A DNA stretch of 38,021 bases from an uncultured Bacteroidales bacterium (GCA_947168665.1 CAMVMX010000024.1:1-38021), one strand, 5' to 3'; positions 17,266 through 25,384 are shown, numbered from the stretch's first letter. Notes: generated by a model from the sequence alone, not told the origin. A program made the numbers and translations.

Positions 17266-17445
17266 GAGGAAATATAAGTCATGGTGCAGGATGTTGTGTC
17301 CACAGAGGGTGTCGCATGTGCTGACGAAATCGGTGAACTCGCCTACCGAATGGGTGTGGAGGGTGGCCCCGTCTTCGCGTACAACCCCTATGTCTTTCAC
17401 CTTGTGGCTGTCGGCACTCACTTCTGTGTCAATAAACGCTATCAT
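17266..17445 (-). pseudogene. Remnant of a DEDD 3'-5' exonuclease N-terminus
   Basis: The frame from ATG 17445 reads MIAFIDTEVSADSHKVKDIG and, later, LCGHNILHHDLYFL. This is the N-terminus of the exonuclease module of large Bacteroidota exonuclease-helicase proteins: D6-x-E8 is Exo I and the HHD of GHNILHHD is Exo II. After about residue 60 the similarity stops and the frame runs as nonsense through the terminator and the typA promoter into typA in another frame. Exo III and all helicase domains are missing. It is most likely a deletion remnant rather than a functional small protein. Confidence 0.55.
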
Positions 17446-17484
17446 GGCCGATTGTACCTTGCTGTCTGTCTCTGTATAAAAGAG

Positions 17485-17510
17485 AAAGGATGACTGGTGG
17501 GTCATCCTTT
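17485..17510. terminator. Terminator hairpin downstream of the fimbrillin-like gene
   Basis: Perfect 10-bp arms AAAGGATGAC and GTCATCCTTT surround a 6-nt loop. On the minus strand CTCTTTTATA follows. It lies about 100 bp after the stop of the lipoprotein gene. Confidence 0.7.
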
Positions 17511-17606
17511 TCTATAAACTTTAGAGCACTATATTGTGTTCACAGCATTGTTTTTCCGTATTCCCTGCATCGTGCAGGAAGAAGTGTCATCAACGGTCAG
17601 CAGTTA

Positions 17607-18401
17607 TTAGAGGCTGAGGTTGATATTGGTAACTTGGCTACGGTGAATGTTGATGGTCTTGCCAGCTTTGAGGGTCTTGGTGGCAATCACGTTGTTCTGA
17701 GCATCGTAGACATTGATCTGCAGGCCAGTGTAGGTGGCGTGAGGCATGGTGATGTAAAAATCATGACCATTGGCAATGCTCTGGGCGGTAGCGCACTCCA
17801 GACGAGTGGTGTGAGAGCCATCAGAATCCAGACGGAAAGTGGGGGCAGCACCATACATTCTGCAGGTATAGATACCATTGATGTTATTGTTGGGAGTGGT
17901 GATTTCGATAGCCTTGACAGCGGGCAGAGTGGCAGACTGGAGATTGATTTTCAGGGCACCAAAGAGGTTCTTGAAAATAAGATCCTTAGTCTGAGATTCG
18001 GCATACATGGGGAATTCAGTCAATTGGCCATCGGCGGTGTTCTGGACAGCGGGAAGCTGGAACTGGTGAGCACCACGGGCAATGCTGACAGGATAGAAGG
18101 CGCTATAGGGCTGGTCGCCAGGGTTGGCAGTACCATTGGTCAGGTCGGCAATGGTCAGATTGTCGGCGTGGGGAACTGCGGTGAAGATGCCACAACCAGC
18201 GTTACCGTAGACGATAATCTCGTCGTTGGCAACCCAGTTGACGTTGACGCCGTCGAGAGCAGTTTTGGCATCCTGGGCGGTGCAGGCCTCCATAGAGGCA
18301 GTGAAACCAAAATTCTCTTCTTTTGCATCATCCTTGCTGCAAGAAGACATACCCATGACGAGGGTCATTACAGAGAAAATGGACAATAAAGTTTTTTTCA
18401 T
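17607..18401 (-). CDS. Fimbrillin-family-like lipoprotein
   Basis: This is a 264-residue exported lipoprotein. The lipobox is VMGMSSC with C21, followed by SKDDAKEENFGFTASMEAC. The rest is all-beta in character and follows the fimbrillin/FimA-like pattern of Bacteroidales: an early TALDGVNVNWVANDEIIVYG, the block YSAFYPVSIARG, and FKNLFGALKINLQS (the segment where N-terminal and C-terminal domains meet), then VKAIEITTPNNNINGIYTCR and a final NIHRSQVTNINLSL. Such proteins form or cap surface pili or act as surface lipoproteins; this single gene lacks an obvious Mfa/Fim accessory set, so its role is open. It is preceded by a 55-residue small ORF with a 37-bp gap and followed by a strong hairpin. 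Confidence 0.8.
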   Translation of the reverse strand: MKKTLLSIFSVMTLVMGMSSCSKDDAKEENFGFTASMEACTAQDAKTALDGVNVNWVANDEIIVYGNAGCGIFTAVPHADNLTIADLTNGTANPGDQPYSAFYPVSIARGAHQFQLPAVQNTADGQLTEFPMYAESQTKDLIFKNLFGALKINLQSATLPAVKAIEITTPNNNINGIYTCRMYGAAPTFRLDSDGSHTTRLECATAQSIANGHDFYITMPHATYTGLQINVYDAQNNVIATKTLKAGKTINIHRSQVTNINLSL

Positions 18402-18438
18402 TGTTGTTGAAAGTTTTTATTGATTTTGTTGTTAGTGA

Positions 18439-18606
18439 TTAATCGAAGTCGCTGCCGTCATGGGACTCGCCGCTGCTGATAAGGTTCTCATTGGTACCGG
18501 AAGGGATCAACTCACCACTGCCGCTAGCCTGGAAACCTTTTTCGACACGTGCCCGCAGCACTTCTACCATTGGAGTGTCGTACTCCTTTTTCTGATTTTC
18601 TTTCAT
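18439..18606 (-). CDS. 55-residue small protein upstream of the lipoprotein gene
   Basis: An ATG frame at 18606-18604 runs to TAA at 18441-18439. It reads MKENQKKEYDTPMVEVLRAR, then VEKGFQASGS, and ends acidic (ESHDGSDFD). The pattern Y-x-x-P-x-x-E-V-x-x-x-x-V-E-x-G-F-x-x-S with an acidic Gly/Ser-rich tail is like small Bacteroidales ORFs found before fimbrillin-like lipoproteins. It has no signal peptide. The codon use and the frame being intact to a stop just before the lipoprotein gene support it as real. The function is unknown. Confidence 0.6.
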   Translation of the reverse strand: MKENQKKEYDTPMVEVLRARVEKGFQASGSGELIPSGTNENLISSGESHDGSDFD

Positions 18607-18711
18607 TTTTTTTGTGTTGTATAAATTTAATCCGGGTTCTATTTATACTCTTTACTTAACCTTAGTACAGGCAGAACCCTTTAACCTGCACTTTGGCATA
18701 ATTCGACTCTG

Positions 18712-18719
18712 CAAAAATA
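18712..18719 (-). promoter_or_regulatory. TAnnTTTG promoter box for the small ORF and lipoprotein gene
   Basis: TATTTTTG reads on the minus strand at 18719-18712, about 105 bp before the 55-residue ORF. No good TTG was seen at -33, so this is the weakest of the promoter calls. Confidence 0.4.
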
Positions 18720-19082
18720 CAAAAAATAATTCACATACACTTAATTTTTTTCCTTACCTTGCCTGTTTTTTTTTAATATTGTTCCTATGTGGTTGATTGA
18801 TAGTTTATTTTTTGTGGAAAAGGCTGTTCATATTTTCTGTTTTTTTCTTCTTCTTTTATTATACTTACGAGTGTAATGGACGCATTTTTGTACCTTAATC
18901 TGCCTTTTTTCGTCTATTTAGATGTTGTGGATTTACCTGTTGCTATATATACTTTTGAATATTAGGTAATTGTATGTTTTTGGGGACGCAGGTGTGATAC
19001 TTTATTTGTATTGATGCACTGTGTAAAATGCTGAATAATATTTAGTTGTGTAATGTCTATCAATTTCTGTGCCAATCACGTA
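18720..19082. other. AT-rich intergenic stretch without a visible gene
   Basis: About 360 bp of AT-rich sequence with many T-runs. I found no coding frame, strong hairpin or repeat. It probably holds the 3' end of the 19083 gene's transcript. Confidence 0.5.
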
Positions 19083-19538
19083 TTATTCGATATTGAATTT
19101 GAAACTTCTATAGCGCGAGGTGGTCGAGGGATTCTCGCTGATGCGGAGCTTCTCGTTACCGAAACTCATTACGCGGTGGTCGTCCTTGTTTTCAGTCCGG
19201 TAAACGGAGAAGAGACTGTAGAATAAGTCGAGGAACTCTTTGGATCGGATGTCGATGGTCAGCTCATAGCAGATGTCGGTCTGCGCATCGAGTTTGAAGG
19301 TGCATCGGTAGTCGGCGGTGTTGATAATCATCACCCCCTCGACATTGTTTCCCGCAGGCATATAAGTGATGTCAAACGATTGGCTTTCGGCCCGCTCGTT
19401 GCCCACAAAGGCTCCGAGTGACTGTATGATGTGGTGCGCGTCGCGGCCCAGCTGTTCGGGGATATAGTCGGGCATGATTTGGCTCCAAGCCGCCACACCC
19501 GTTGTGATGGACAGCAGGAATATAATGATTTTTTTCAT
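19083..19538 (-). CDS. Small secreted protein of unknown function
   Basis: This is a 151-residue protein with a signal peptide (MKKIIIFLLSITTGVAAWSQ). After it comes IMPDYIPEQLGRDAHHIIQS, then two strand-rich segments (SFDITYMPAGNNVEGVMIIN; TDICYELTIDIRSKEFLDLF) and a short C-terminal strand. I do not recognise the family. The start ATG 19538 overlaps the TGA of the nucleoside phosphorylase gene by 4 bp, so translation is coupled. The frame remains open upstream to 19640, but that part is the neighbour in another frame. A role beside nucleoside use is suggested only by position. Confidence 0.75.
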   Translation of the reverse strand: MKKIIIFLLSITTGVAAWSQIMPDYIPEQLGRDAHHIIQSLGAFVGNERAESQSFDITYMPAGNNVEGVMIINTADYRCTFKLDAQTDICYELTIDIRSKEFLDLFYSLFSVYRTENKDDHRVMSFGNEKLRISENPSTTSRYRSFKFNIE

Positions 19539-20407
19539 TGAACAGAAAGTCTTTCTATGATGGTTGCTATTGTTTGTTTCATGGCCAGGTGGTAGTCGTT
19601 GAGGAATGTGCCGGCTGGACGGTTGGCGATGATGAGGCACACGGTCAATGCGCGGTGGCCCAAGGCTTGGGCGAAGCCGTATATGGCCGAGGTCTCCATT
19701 TCGAGATTGGTGACGGGGGTGCCGTCCCAGCTGAACCGGGCCAGCTTCTCGTTGAGGTTCTCTATGCTGGGTGCCAGTCGGATGTGTCTGCCCTGCGGCC
19801 CATAGAATCCCGGTGCGGTGACGGTGATGCCGGTGTGCATGCCCGCTGCGGCACGCTCAAGCAGCAGCTCGCTGCCTCTGACGCAATAGGGGGTGGCAAA
19901 TTGGGCGTCGAGCCCCATGTGCCGACAGAAAGCCGTCTGCATTTCCAGTTCAAACCCTTCGGAGCCGTGGCGGTAATAGTTCATCAGCCCGTCGAGTCCA
20001 ATGGCATAGCGGGAGGCCACGAGGCTGCCGCAGTCCACATCGGGCTGCAGCGATCCGCTGGTGCCAATGCGCACAAGGTTCAGCGTCCGGTGGCCGGGCA
20101 GTGGGGTGCGGGTGGCGAGGTCGAAATTGGCCGCCGCGTCGAGCTCGGTGGCCACGATGTCGATGTTGTCGCAGCCCATGCCTGTCGACAGGGCCGTGAA
20201 GCGTGTGCCGTGGTATAGGCCTGTCAAGGTATGGATTTCGCGGTTGCGAGTCTCGTTTTCAACCTTTTCGAATATGCTTTTGAACATTTCAACCCTTTCG
20301 GGGTCACCCACCAGCAACACGTTGTCGGCAAGCGTGTCGCCGGTCAGGTGTATGTGGTAGAGGCTCCCGTCGGGAGCCAGTACCAGTTCGCTTTCTTTTA
20401 TTGCCAT
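19535..20407 (-). CDS. Nucleoside phosphorylase (uridine phosphorylase-like)
   Basis: This is a 290-residue PNP/UDP family enzyme that splits a nucleoside with phosphate into base and (deoxy)ribose-1-phosphate. It shows VLLVGDPERVEMFKSIFEKV at the N-terminus (phosphate-binding GDP-x-R), LSTGMGCDNIDIVATELDAA, the strand-loop VRIGTSGSLQPDV and the sugar-binding NLEMETSAIYGFA with the Glu-Met-Glu core. The overall pattern suits uridine-type phosphorylases of Bacteroidota, but base preference cannot be read with certainty. It lies 35 bp after the low-complexity secreted protein gene and overlaps the small secreted protein gene, so the three are probably one transcript. Confidence 0.9.
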   Translation of the reverse strand: MAIKESELVLAPDGSLYHIHLTGDTLADNVLLVGDPERVEMFKSIFEKVENETRNREIHTLTGLYHGTRFTALSTGMGCDNIDIVATELDAAANFDLATRTPLPGHRTLNLVRIGTSGSLQPDVDCGSLVASRYAIGLDGLMNYYRHGSEGFELEMQTAFCRHMGLDAQFATPYCVRGSELLLERAAAGMHTGITVTAPGFYGPQGRHIRLAPSIENLNEKLARFSWDGTPVTNLEMETSAIYGFAQALGHRALTVCLIIANRPAGTFLNDYHLAMKQTIATIIERLSVQ

Positions 20408-20442
20408 GTCGGTGCTAATCTTCTTAAGGAGTTGTACAGGGA

Positions 20443-21939
20443 TTAGTTGCGGCCGCCTGTTGCCGTGCGGGTGGCGGTGCCGCGCGTGGAGGTCTGTCCG
20501 CTGCGCGTCGAGGTGGTGGAGCCTGAGCGCGACGGGGTTGAGACGTTGTTGGAAGTGCGTGTGGACTGCTGGGTCGCTGTGGAGGTGCCGCGGCTGCTCT
20601 GGGTGCGGCTGCTGCCGCTGGTGTGGCTCTGGCTGGACGAGGTGCTGCTGCCGGTGCGCGAGGTGGCCGACGAGTTGCGGGAGCTGCCGTTGTCCCTTGT
20701 GGCGGTGCCGCTGTTGGAGGCAGAACCCCTGTCGTTGTCGCTGCGGCTGGTGGAAGGAGTGTTGCCGCGCGAGGTGCTGCTGCCGGTGCGCGAGGTGGCC
20801 GACGAGTTGCGGGAGCTGCCGTTGTCCCTTGTGGCGGTGCCGCTGTTGGAGGCAGAACCCCTGTCGTTGTCGCTGCGGCTGGTGGAAGGAGTGTTGCCGC
20901 GCGAGGTGCTGCTGCCGGTGCGCGAGGTGGCCGACGAGTTGCGGGAGCTGCCGTTGTCCCTTGTGGCGGTGCCGCTGTTGGAGGCAGAACCCCTGTCGTT
21001 GTCGCTGCGGCTGGTGGAAGGAGTGTTGCCGCGCGAGGTACCGCTGTCGCTGCGCGAGGTGCTGCTGCCGGTGCGGGTGGTGTTGCCTTCCGAGCGGGAG
21101 GCCGAGCTGTTGTCGCGGGTGGATACATGGTTGTCGCGTGTGCCGCGCCCGCTCAGCGACTCGGTGCGTCCGGGGGCGTTTGAAGTGGTGCGGCTGCCCG
21201 TCACGCGGTCGGTGGTGGTGATGGTGTTGCTTTTGCGGTCGCTGGTTATGCGGTTGCCGCTGCGGCCCACGGGGTTGTTCTGCACAGCCACGGCCGAGCG
21301 CGGAGCGGTGACGCGACCCACCAGGGGCAGGTTGTCATACTGGTAGCCTTGGTCGGTGACGTGGTAGCCGGGGTACTCGTGGCCTGGAGTGTAAGGTTTG
21401 GGCGGTATGGGGGCAGGCATGCCGGGCTTGCGCAGATAGTAGGGATGATAGTGGATGTGCGGATAGTGGTGCCAGTGCCATCCCGGCCGGTGGATGTCAT
21501 AGTGGTATGTGTAGTAGTATACCGTAGGTCTCGGTGCGCGGACAAAGGGGTTGTAGGGCGGCATGACCCATGCGAAAGTGGGGCGTGCGTGTGTGGTGCG
21601 GAAGCGCAGGTATTGTGCGGCACTGTAAATCTTGCCGTTCTGCAGCAGGTAGATGCACTCCAGGTCGATGGGCATGTAAATCTCCTCGCCTGTGTAAGCG
21701 TCGTAGCCATAGAGCCATACCTCGTAGAACGAAGAGCCGATCTGCTCGGCCCACACCTCGTTGATAAGCACGTAGGTGGGCAACTCGTTCTCGTAGCCGC
21801 AGTAAATCATCAATTCGTCGTGACTGTTGAGGCATGCCACAGTGCGGGCCGCCTGGTGGTAAGTGAAATAGAGGATGTTGTTTGCTTTGACGGTAATCGT
21901 GGCCAACATCAGGACCACCAATAAAACAAGCTTTTTCAT
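20443..21939 (-). CDS. Secreted protein with a Ser/Thr/Arg-rich repetitive C-terminal half
   Basis: This 498-residue protein has a signal peptide (MKKLVLLVVLMLATITVKAN). Residues about 20-120 form a globular domain with several aromatic strands (LMIYCGYENELPTYVLINEV; FYEVWLYGYDAYTGEEIYMP). Residues about 125-210 are Pro/Tyr/His-rich (HYDIHRPGWHWHHYPHIHYH). From about 215 on, the chain is a low-complexity Ser/Thr/Arg/Asn/Gly stretch containing three identical 44-residue repeats. The function is unknown; a cell-surface or matrix-like role is plausible because of the signal peptide and disordered tail. A promoter with both boxes lies just upstream. The long open frames on the opposite strand exist only because the repeats lack stops. 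Confidence 0.8.
   Translation of the reverse strand: MKKLVLLVVLMLATITVKANNILYFTYHQAARTVACLNSHDELMIYCGYENELPTYVLINEVWAEQIGSSFYEVWLYGYDAYTGEEIYMPIDLECIYLLQNGKIYSAAQYLRFRTTHARPTFAWVMPPYNPFVRAPRPTVYYYTYHYDIHRPGWHWHHYPHIHYHPYYLRKPGMPAPIPPKPYTPGHEYPGYHVTDQGYQYDNLPLVGRVTAPRSAVAVQNNPVGRSGNRITSDRKSNTITTTDRVTGSRTTSNAPGRTESLSGRGTRDNHVSTRDNSSASRSEGNTTRTGSSTSRSDSGTSRGNTPSTSRSDNDRGSASNSGTATRDNGSSRNSSATSRTGSSTSRGNTPSTSRSDNDRGSASNSGTATRDNGSSRNSSATSRTGSSTSRGNTPSTSRSDNDRGSASNSGTATRDNGSSRNSSATSRTGSSTSSSQSHTSGSSRTQSSRGTSTATQQSTRTSNNVSTPSRSGSTTSTRSGQTSTRGTATRTATGGRN
20641..21036 (-). repeat. Three identical 132-bp tandem repeats inside the Ser/Thr-rich gene
   Basis: Units begin at 20641, 20773 and 20905, exactly 132 bp apart, and appear identical base for base. 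Each encodes 44 residues including TPSTSRSDNDRGSASNSG and TATRDNGSSRNSSATSRTG. A degenerate fourth unit follows from 21037. Identity at silent sites points to recent duplication or gene conversion. Confidence 0.9.
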
Positions 21940-22000
21940 GGCTGTGGGTGTTTGTTATATCCGTTTGTTATTATGTATCGGTTGCGTGTGTTTTATTTTG

Positions 22001-22032
22001 CAAAGATACTATTTATTTTTCATTCGTCGCAA
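22001..22032 (-). promoter_or_regulatory. Bacteroidota-type promoter for the 21939-19083 operon
   Basis: TATCTTTG reads at 22008-22001 on the minus strand, with TTG at 22032-22030, 21 nt upstream. It lies about 62 bp before the start of the Ser/Thr-rich protein gene. Confidence 0.65.
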
Positions 22033-22179
22033 GTTTTTTCTTCGGGCAGGGGGCTGGGGCGGTGCGGTGCAGGTCCGCTTGTGGCGGGGTTGTCGGGCGG
22101 CGGAGGGCTGTGCATTTGTCCGTGTGCGGTGGAGGGAGTGGGGTTTTTGTGTGGAAGAGGTGGCGGCGAGCGATTGGAG

Positions 22180-23679
22180 TTAGAGCGAGGTGAGTTTTTT
22201 CGCCCTGAGGGGGCGGCCCGCAGGGTCGGTGGCGAAGAGGTTGACGGGCTGGGCGAGGGGGACCCGCTTGTCGGAGAGGGTGAAGGGCGGACGGAGGAGG
22301 CCGCGGGGGCCGATGCGCAGGATGACGATTTGGCTGATGCCGCCGAGGGGCAGCGGGGCTACGGCTCCGCCGTAGTGGACGAGCCGGGGCCGCAGGAGGG
22401 GAGGGCCGCTGAGGGTGAGGCCGTCGATGAAGATGTCGGGCAGGCATTTGGTCTGCAGTTCGGGGCGCGAGGGGGCGAGGGTGTCGTGGCGGCCGGCGTT
22501 GATGAGGGTGGAGCGGCGGCGGGTGAGGTGCCAGCGGCAGTCGTGCATGAGGAGGACGAAGTGGGGGTAGGCGTTGTAGGAGGATTCGATGAGGATGGGG
22601 GTGAAGTTGGTGAAGGTGCAGCTGTCGAAGGCGATGGTGCCGACGACGGAGGAGAACTGGTTGTAGCTGTCGGACTGGGTGCAGTGGAGGAAGGTGACGT
22701 CGCGGCCGTAGCAGTGGATGTCGAAGCGGTCGAAGTTGCAGTGCGAGAGGGTGGTGGTGTGCATGTTGTTGGTGCCGAAGATGCCCCAGGCGGAGCGGGC
22801 GTTGAGGTGTTGGACGCGGGTGTCGCGGCAGTTGTCCATCAAGAGGCCGTAGCCGCTGTGGTCGGTGCGGGAGTAGGTGCCGAGGAGGGTGAGGCTGTCG
22901 AGGGTGACGGAGGCGCAGTGGTAGATGCGGATGATGCGGTCGTCGGTCATGCCGGACTGGGGGGTGGCGACGGTGACGGCGGCGAGGGTGGCGGAGTATT
23001 GGTTTTCGAGGTTGAGGAGGAAGGTTTTGTGGGTCGAGGCGGGGTGGCGCAGAAGGGTGATGTGGGCGAAGAGGAAGGCGGTGTCGGCGCCGATGGGGCG
23101 GCCGAGGAGGCGGGGGCGCGCGACGGTGCCGCCGTAGGGCATGGCGGGGCGGTCGGGGCTGAGGCCGCGGTCGGCCCGTATCAGTTCGCGCCGGTAGTGG
23201 CCGTAGGAGTGGTCGGCACGCTGGTTGACCCAGGGGGTGCTGTCGATTACTTGGAGCAGCCAGCGGCCTTGGCTGAGGGCGGGGATGGAGCGGTAGTCGC
23301 CGAGGTCGATGGCGGCGCTGAGGGCGGAGTCGCCGATTGGGGCGGCGACGGGTTGCATGGGCGGGGCGAGCTGGAAGAGGAAGAGGTCGGCGGCGTTGTT
23401 GCGGACCAGGAAGACGGCGTTGTCGAAGTCGTTGTGTTGGCCGACGGGTATGGGTTCGGCTCCCGGCGGGATGGCGAGGCGGAGGGTGTCGGTGCCGCGG
23501 TAGGAGACGGTGGTGCCGGCGGCGAGGGCGTCGAGGTGGGCCTGGCGCAGCAGGCGGAACCGCGTGGCGTCGGACGGGGCTTCGGCCAGGCGGTAGTCGA
23601 GGAGCCTGACGGCCCCGGGCTGGGCGGAGGCGGTGAGCGCGAGCAGGAGGGCGGCGGCTATGGCAAGGAGGGGCTTCAT
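22180..23679 (-). CDS. Secreted right-handed beta-helix-like protein
   Basis: This is a 499-residue exported protein. The signal peptide is MKPLLAIAAALLLALTASAQ. The N-terminal 200 residues have mixed character (TTVSYRGTDTLRLAIPPGAE); residues about 215-400 show parallel beta-helix turns, with strands such as IIRIYHCASVTLDSLTLL, LLMDNCRDTRVQHLNARSA, TLSHCNFDRFDIHCYGRDVT, FLHCTQSDSYNQFSS, IAFDSCTFTNFTPILIESS and FVLLMHDCRW. The C-terminus is Leu/Pro/Arg-rich and lacks a recognisable T9SS domain. It resembles the 329-1402 protein only in fold type. The start ATG 23679 overlaps the symporter's stop by 4 bp. The reading frame happens to stay open far upstream through the symporter gene; only this last part is the real gene. 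Confidence 0.82.
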   Translation of the reverse strand: MKPLLAIAAALLLALTASAQPGAVRLLDYRLAEAPSDATRFRLLRQAHLDALAAGTTVSYRGTDTLRLAIPPGAEPIPVGQHNDFDNAVFLVRNNAADLFLFQLAPPMQPVAAPIGDSALSAAIDLGDYRSIPALSQGRWLLQVIDSTPWVNQRADHSYGHYRRELIRADRGLSPDRPAMPYGGTVARPRLLGRPIGADTAFLFAHITLLRHPASTHKTFLLNLENQYSATLAAVTVATPQSGMTDDRIIRIYHCASVTLDSLTLLGTYSRTDHSGYGLLMDNCRDTRVQHLNARSAWGIFGTNNMHTTTLSHCNFDRFDIHCYGRDVTFLHCTQSDSYNQFSSVVGTIAFDSCTFTNFTPILIESSYNAYPHFVLLMHDCRWHLTRRRSTLINAGRHDTLAPSRPELQTKCLPDIFIDGLTLSGPPLLRPRLVHYGGAVAPLPLGGISQIVILRIGPRGLLRPPFTLSDKRVPLAQPVNLFATDPAGRPLRAKKLTSL

Positions 23680-25229
23680 GGCTGGGTGAAGTCGGTCTCT
23701 TCCCAGTAGTCGGCATTTTTGATGCCGAGGTCGCGGGGGTGGAAGACGGGTTTTTGTCCGGCTTTTTTCTGCCGCTCGTAGTCGCGCAGGGCGCGGAAGG
23801 CTATGGGCGAGAGCAGGAGGATGGCTATGAGGTTGATCCAGGCCATCATGCCTACGCCCATGTCGCCCAGGCTCCAGATGATGCCGGCTTCTTTGAGGCT
23901 GCCGAAGAGGACGGCGGCTACGAAGACGACCCGCAGCACGCCGATGAGGCGCGATTCGTTTTTGCGGGTGTCGAACATTTTGCGGTCGCGGTGGCGGGCC
24001 ACGGCGTGGTTCTGCCTGCCGAAGTATTTTTCTTGTGTCTTGAGGCGGTGCTGGCGGGCTTTGGAGAAGAGGTAGATGAGGCTGGTTTCGGCATAGTAGT
24101 AGTAGGCCATGACGGTGGTGAAGGCAAAGAAGAAGAGGGTGATGGAGATGACGATGCCGCCCCAGCCGCCGTGGAGGAGGGTGGTGAGTGCGGCGATGGT
24201 GTATTCGACGCCGGGCAGGCCGAGTTTGGAGTTGCCGGACTGGACGAGGTATTGGCCAGAGGAGGGGTCGACGACGTTGTAGCAGTCTGTGGCCAGCAGC
24301 ATGACGGCGGTGGCGGTGCAGACCAGGAGGGTGTCGACATAGACGGAGAAGCCTTGGACGAGGCCTTGCTTGACGGGGTGGTCCACCTTGGCTGCGGCGG
24401 CCACGATGGGGGCTGTGCCTTGTCCGGCTTCGTTGCTGTAGATGCCGCGCTTGACTCCCCAGGCCACGGCCGCACCGACGATGCCGCCGAGGGTCTGGTG
24501 GTAGCCGAAGGCGGCGGCAAGCATGTCGCGGAAGGCTCCGGGCACGGCATGGGCGTTGGCAATGAGCACGACGATGGCGATGATGATGTAGGCGATGGCC
24601 ATGAAGGGGGTGACGATTTCGGCCACTTTGGAGATCCGCTTGACGCCGCCGATGACTACGAGGGCGATGAGGGCGGCGACGCCCACGCCGACTATCCATG
24701 GGGCGATGTGGAAGGTGGCGGAGAAGGACATGGCGATGCTGTTGCTGTGGATGGGTGGCAGGCAGATGGCGCAGGCCAGTACGGTGGCGATGGCAAAGAT
24801 GACGGCCAGCCAGGTGGCGTTGAGGCCTTTTTCGATGTAGTAGGCGGGGCCGCCGCGCAGTTGGTCGCCGTGGTGTTGTTTGTAGATTTGCGCCAGGCAG
24901 GCTTCGGCATAGGCGGTGCCGGCCCCGAGGAAGGCGATGATCCACATCCAGACGATGGCTCCCGGACCGCCGAATCCGATGGCAAGGGCCACGCCGACGA
25001 TGTTGCCGGTGCCTACCCGGCCAGAGAGGGCGAGGGCGAAGGCTTGGAAGGAGGAGATGCCGGCCCGTTTGGAGCGGTCGTTTTTGAAGAGGAGGCGCAC
25101 CATGTCGGGGAGGTGGCGTATCTGCACAAAGCGGGTGCCGAAGGAGAAATAGAGTGCCGCAGCAAGGCAGAGGCCTACGAGGGGCCAGCTCCAGATGTAG
25201 TTGTTGAGGGTGGTTATTATGCTGTCCAT
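23676..25229 (-). CDS. AGCS-family sodium:alanine/glycine symporter
   Basis: This is a 517-residue inner-membrane protein with about ten hydrophobic segments. It carries the AGCS signatures LALSGRVGTGNIVGVALAIG and FGGPGAIVWMWIIAFLGAGT near the N-terminus, then GGPAYYIEKGLNATWLAVIF and GIYSNEAGQGTAPIVAAAAK. The family imports alanine, glycine or related small amino acids with Na+. A cytoplasmic Lys/Arg-rich insert (about residues 405-450) and a charged C-terminal tail are present. I start at ATG 25229 (MDSIITTLNNYIWSWPLVG); the frame is open further up but there it is not protein-like. It is coupled to the beta-helix gene downstream. The promoter box is at 25293-25300. Confidence 0.92.
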   Translation of the reverse strand: MDSIITTLNNYIWSWPLVGLCLAAALYFSFGTRFVQIRHLPDMVRLLFKNDRSKRAGISSFQAFALALSGRVGTGNIVGVALAIGFGGPGAIVWMWIIAFLGAGTAYAEACLAQIYKQHHGDQLRGGPAYYIEKGLNATWLAVIFAIATVLACAICLPPIHSNSIAMSFSATFHIAPWIVGVGVAALIALVVIGGVKRISKVAEIVTPFMAIAYIIIAIVVLIANAHAVPGAFRDMLAAAFGYHQTLGGIVGAAVAWGVKRGIYSNEAGQGTAPIVAAAAKVDHPVKQGLVQGFSVYVDTLLVCTATAVMLLATDCYNVVDPSSGQYLVQSGNSKLGLPGVEYTIAALTTLLHGGWGGIVISITLFFFAFTTVMAYYYYAETSLIYLFSKARQHRLKTQEKYFGRQNHAVARHRDRKMFDTRKNESRLIGVLRVVFVAAVLFGSLKEAGIIWSLGDMGVGMMAWINLIAILLLSPIAFRALRDYERQKKAGQKPVFHPRDLGIKNADYWEETDFTQP

Positions 25230-25292
25230 GAGGTGTGTGTGTTTGTGTGTTGTTGGTTTTGGCGCCGCGGTGGGGTGGCGTAAACAATTCTG

Positions 25293-25300
25293 CAAAGATA
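25293..25300 (-). promoter_or_regulatory. TAnnTTTG promoter box for the symporter gene
   Basis: TATCTTTG reads on the minus strand at 25300-25293, about 64 bp before the symporter start. A clear TTG at -33 was not seen. Confidence 0.55.
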
Positions 25301-25353
25301 GTGTTTTTTTTCGAATCAGTGTGTTTTTTTCGCCAGAAAGGGTGAAAAAGCGC

Positions 25354-25384
25354 AAAAGGGATGCCCGGAGTGGACATCCCTTTT
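25354..25384. terminator. Terminator hairpin downstream of the T9SS cargo gene
   Basis: Perfect 10-bp arms AAAAGGGATG and CATCCCTTTT surround an 11-nt loop. On the minus strand TTTTGCGCTTTTTC follows. It lies about 50 bp after the stop of the 25437-28295 gene and separates it from the symporter promoter. Confidence 0.8.

Noticed and set aside
20406..21346. Plus-strand frames rich in Cys/Trp/Arg or Val/Leu/Arg over the Ser/Thr-rich gene
   Set aside because: They arise because the 132-bp repeats lack stop codons in several frames; no start signal or known motif is present.
21952..23709. A 585-codon plus-strand Gly/Glu/Val-rich frame
   Set aside because: It is antisense to the beta-helix gene, lacks any domain, and reflects the strong G-richness of this strand.
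22180..25377. A 1065-codon open frame on the minus strand spanning two genes
   Set aside because: Only the last 499 residues (from 23679) look like a protein with signal peptide and beta-helix; the upstream part is the out-of-frame reading of the symporter gene and is Arg/His/Pro-rich.
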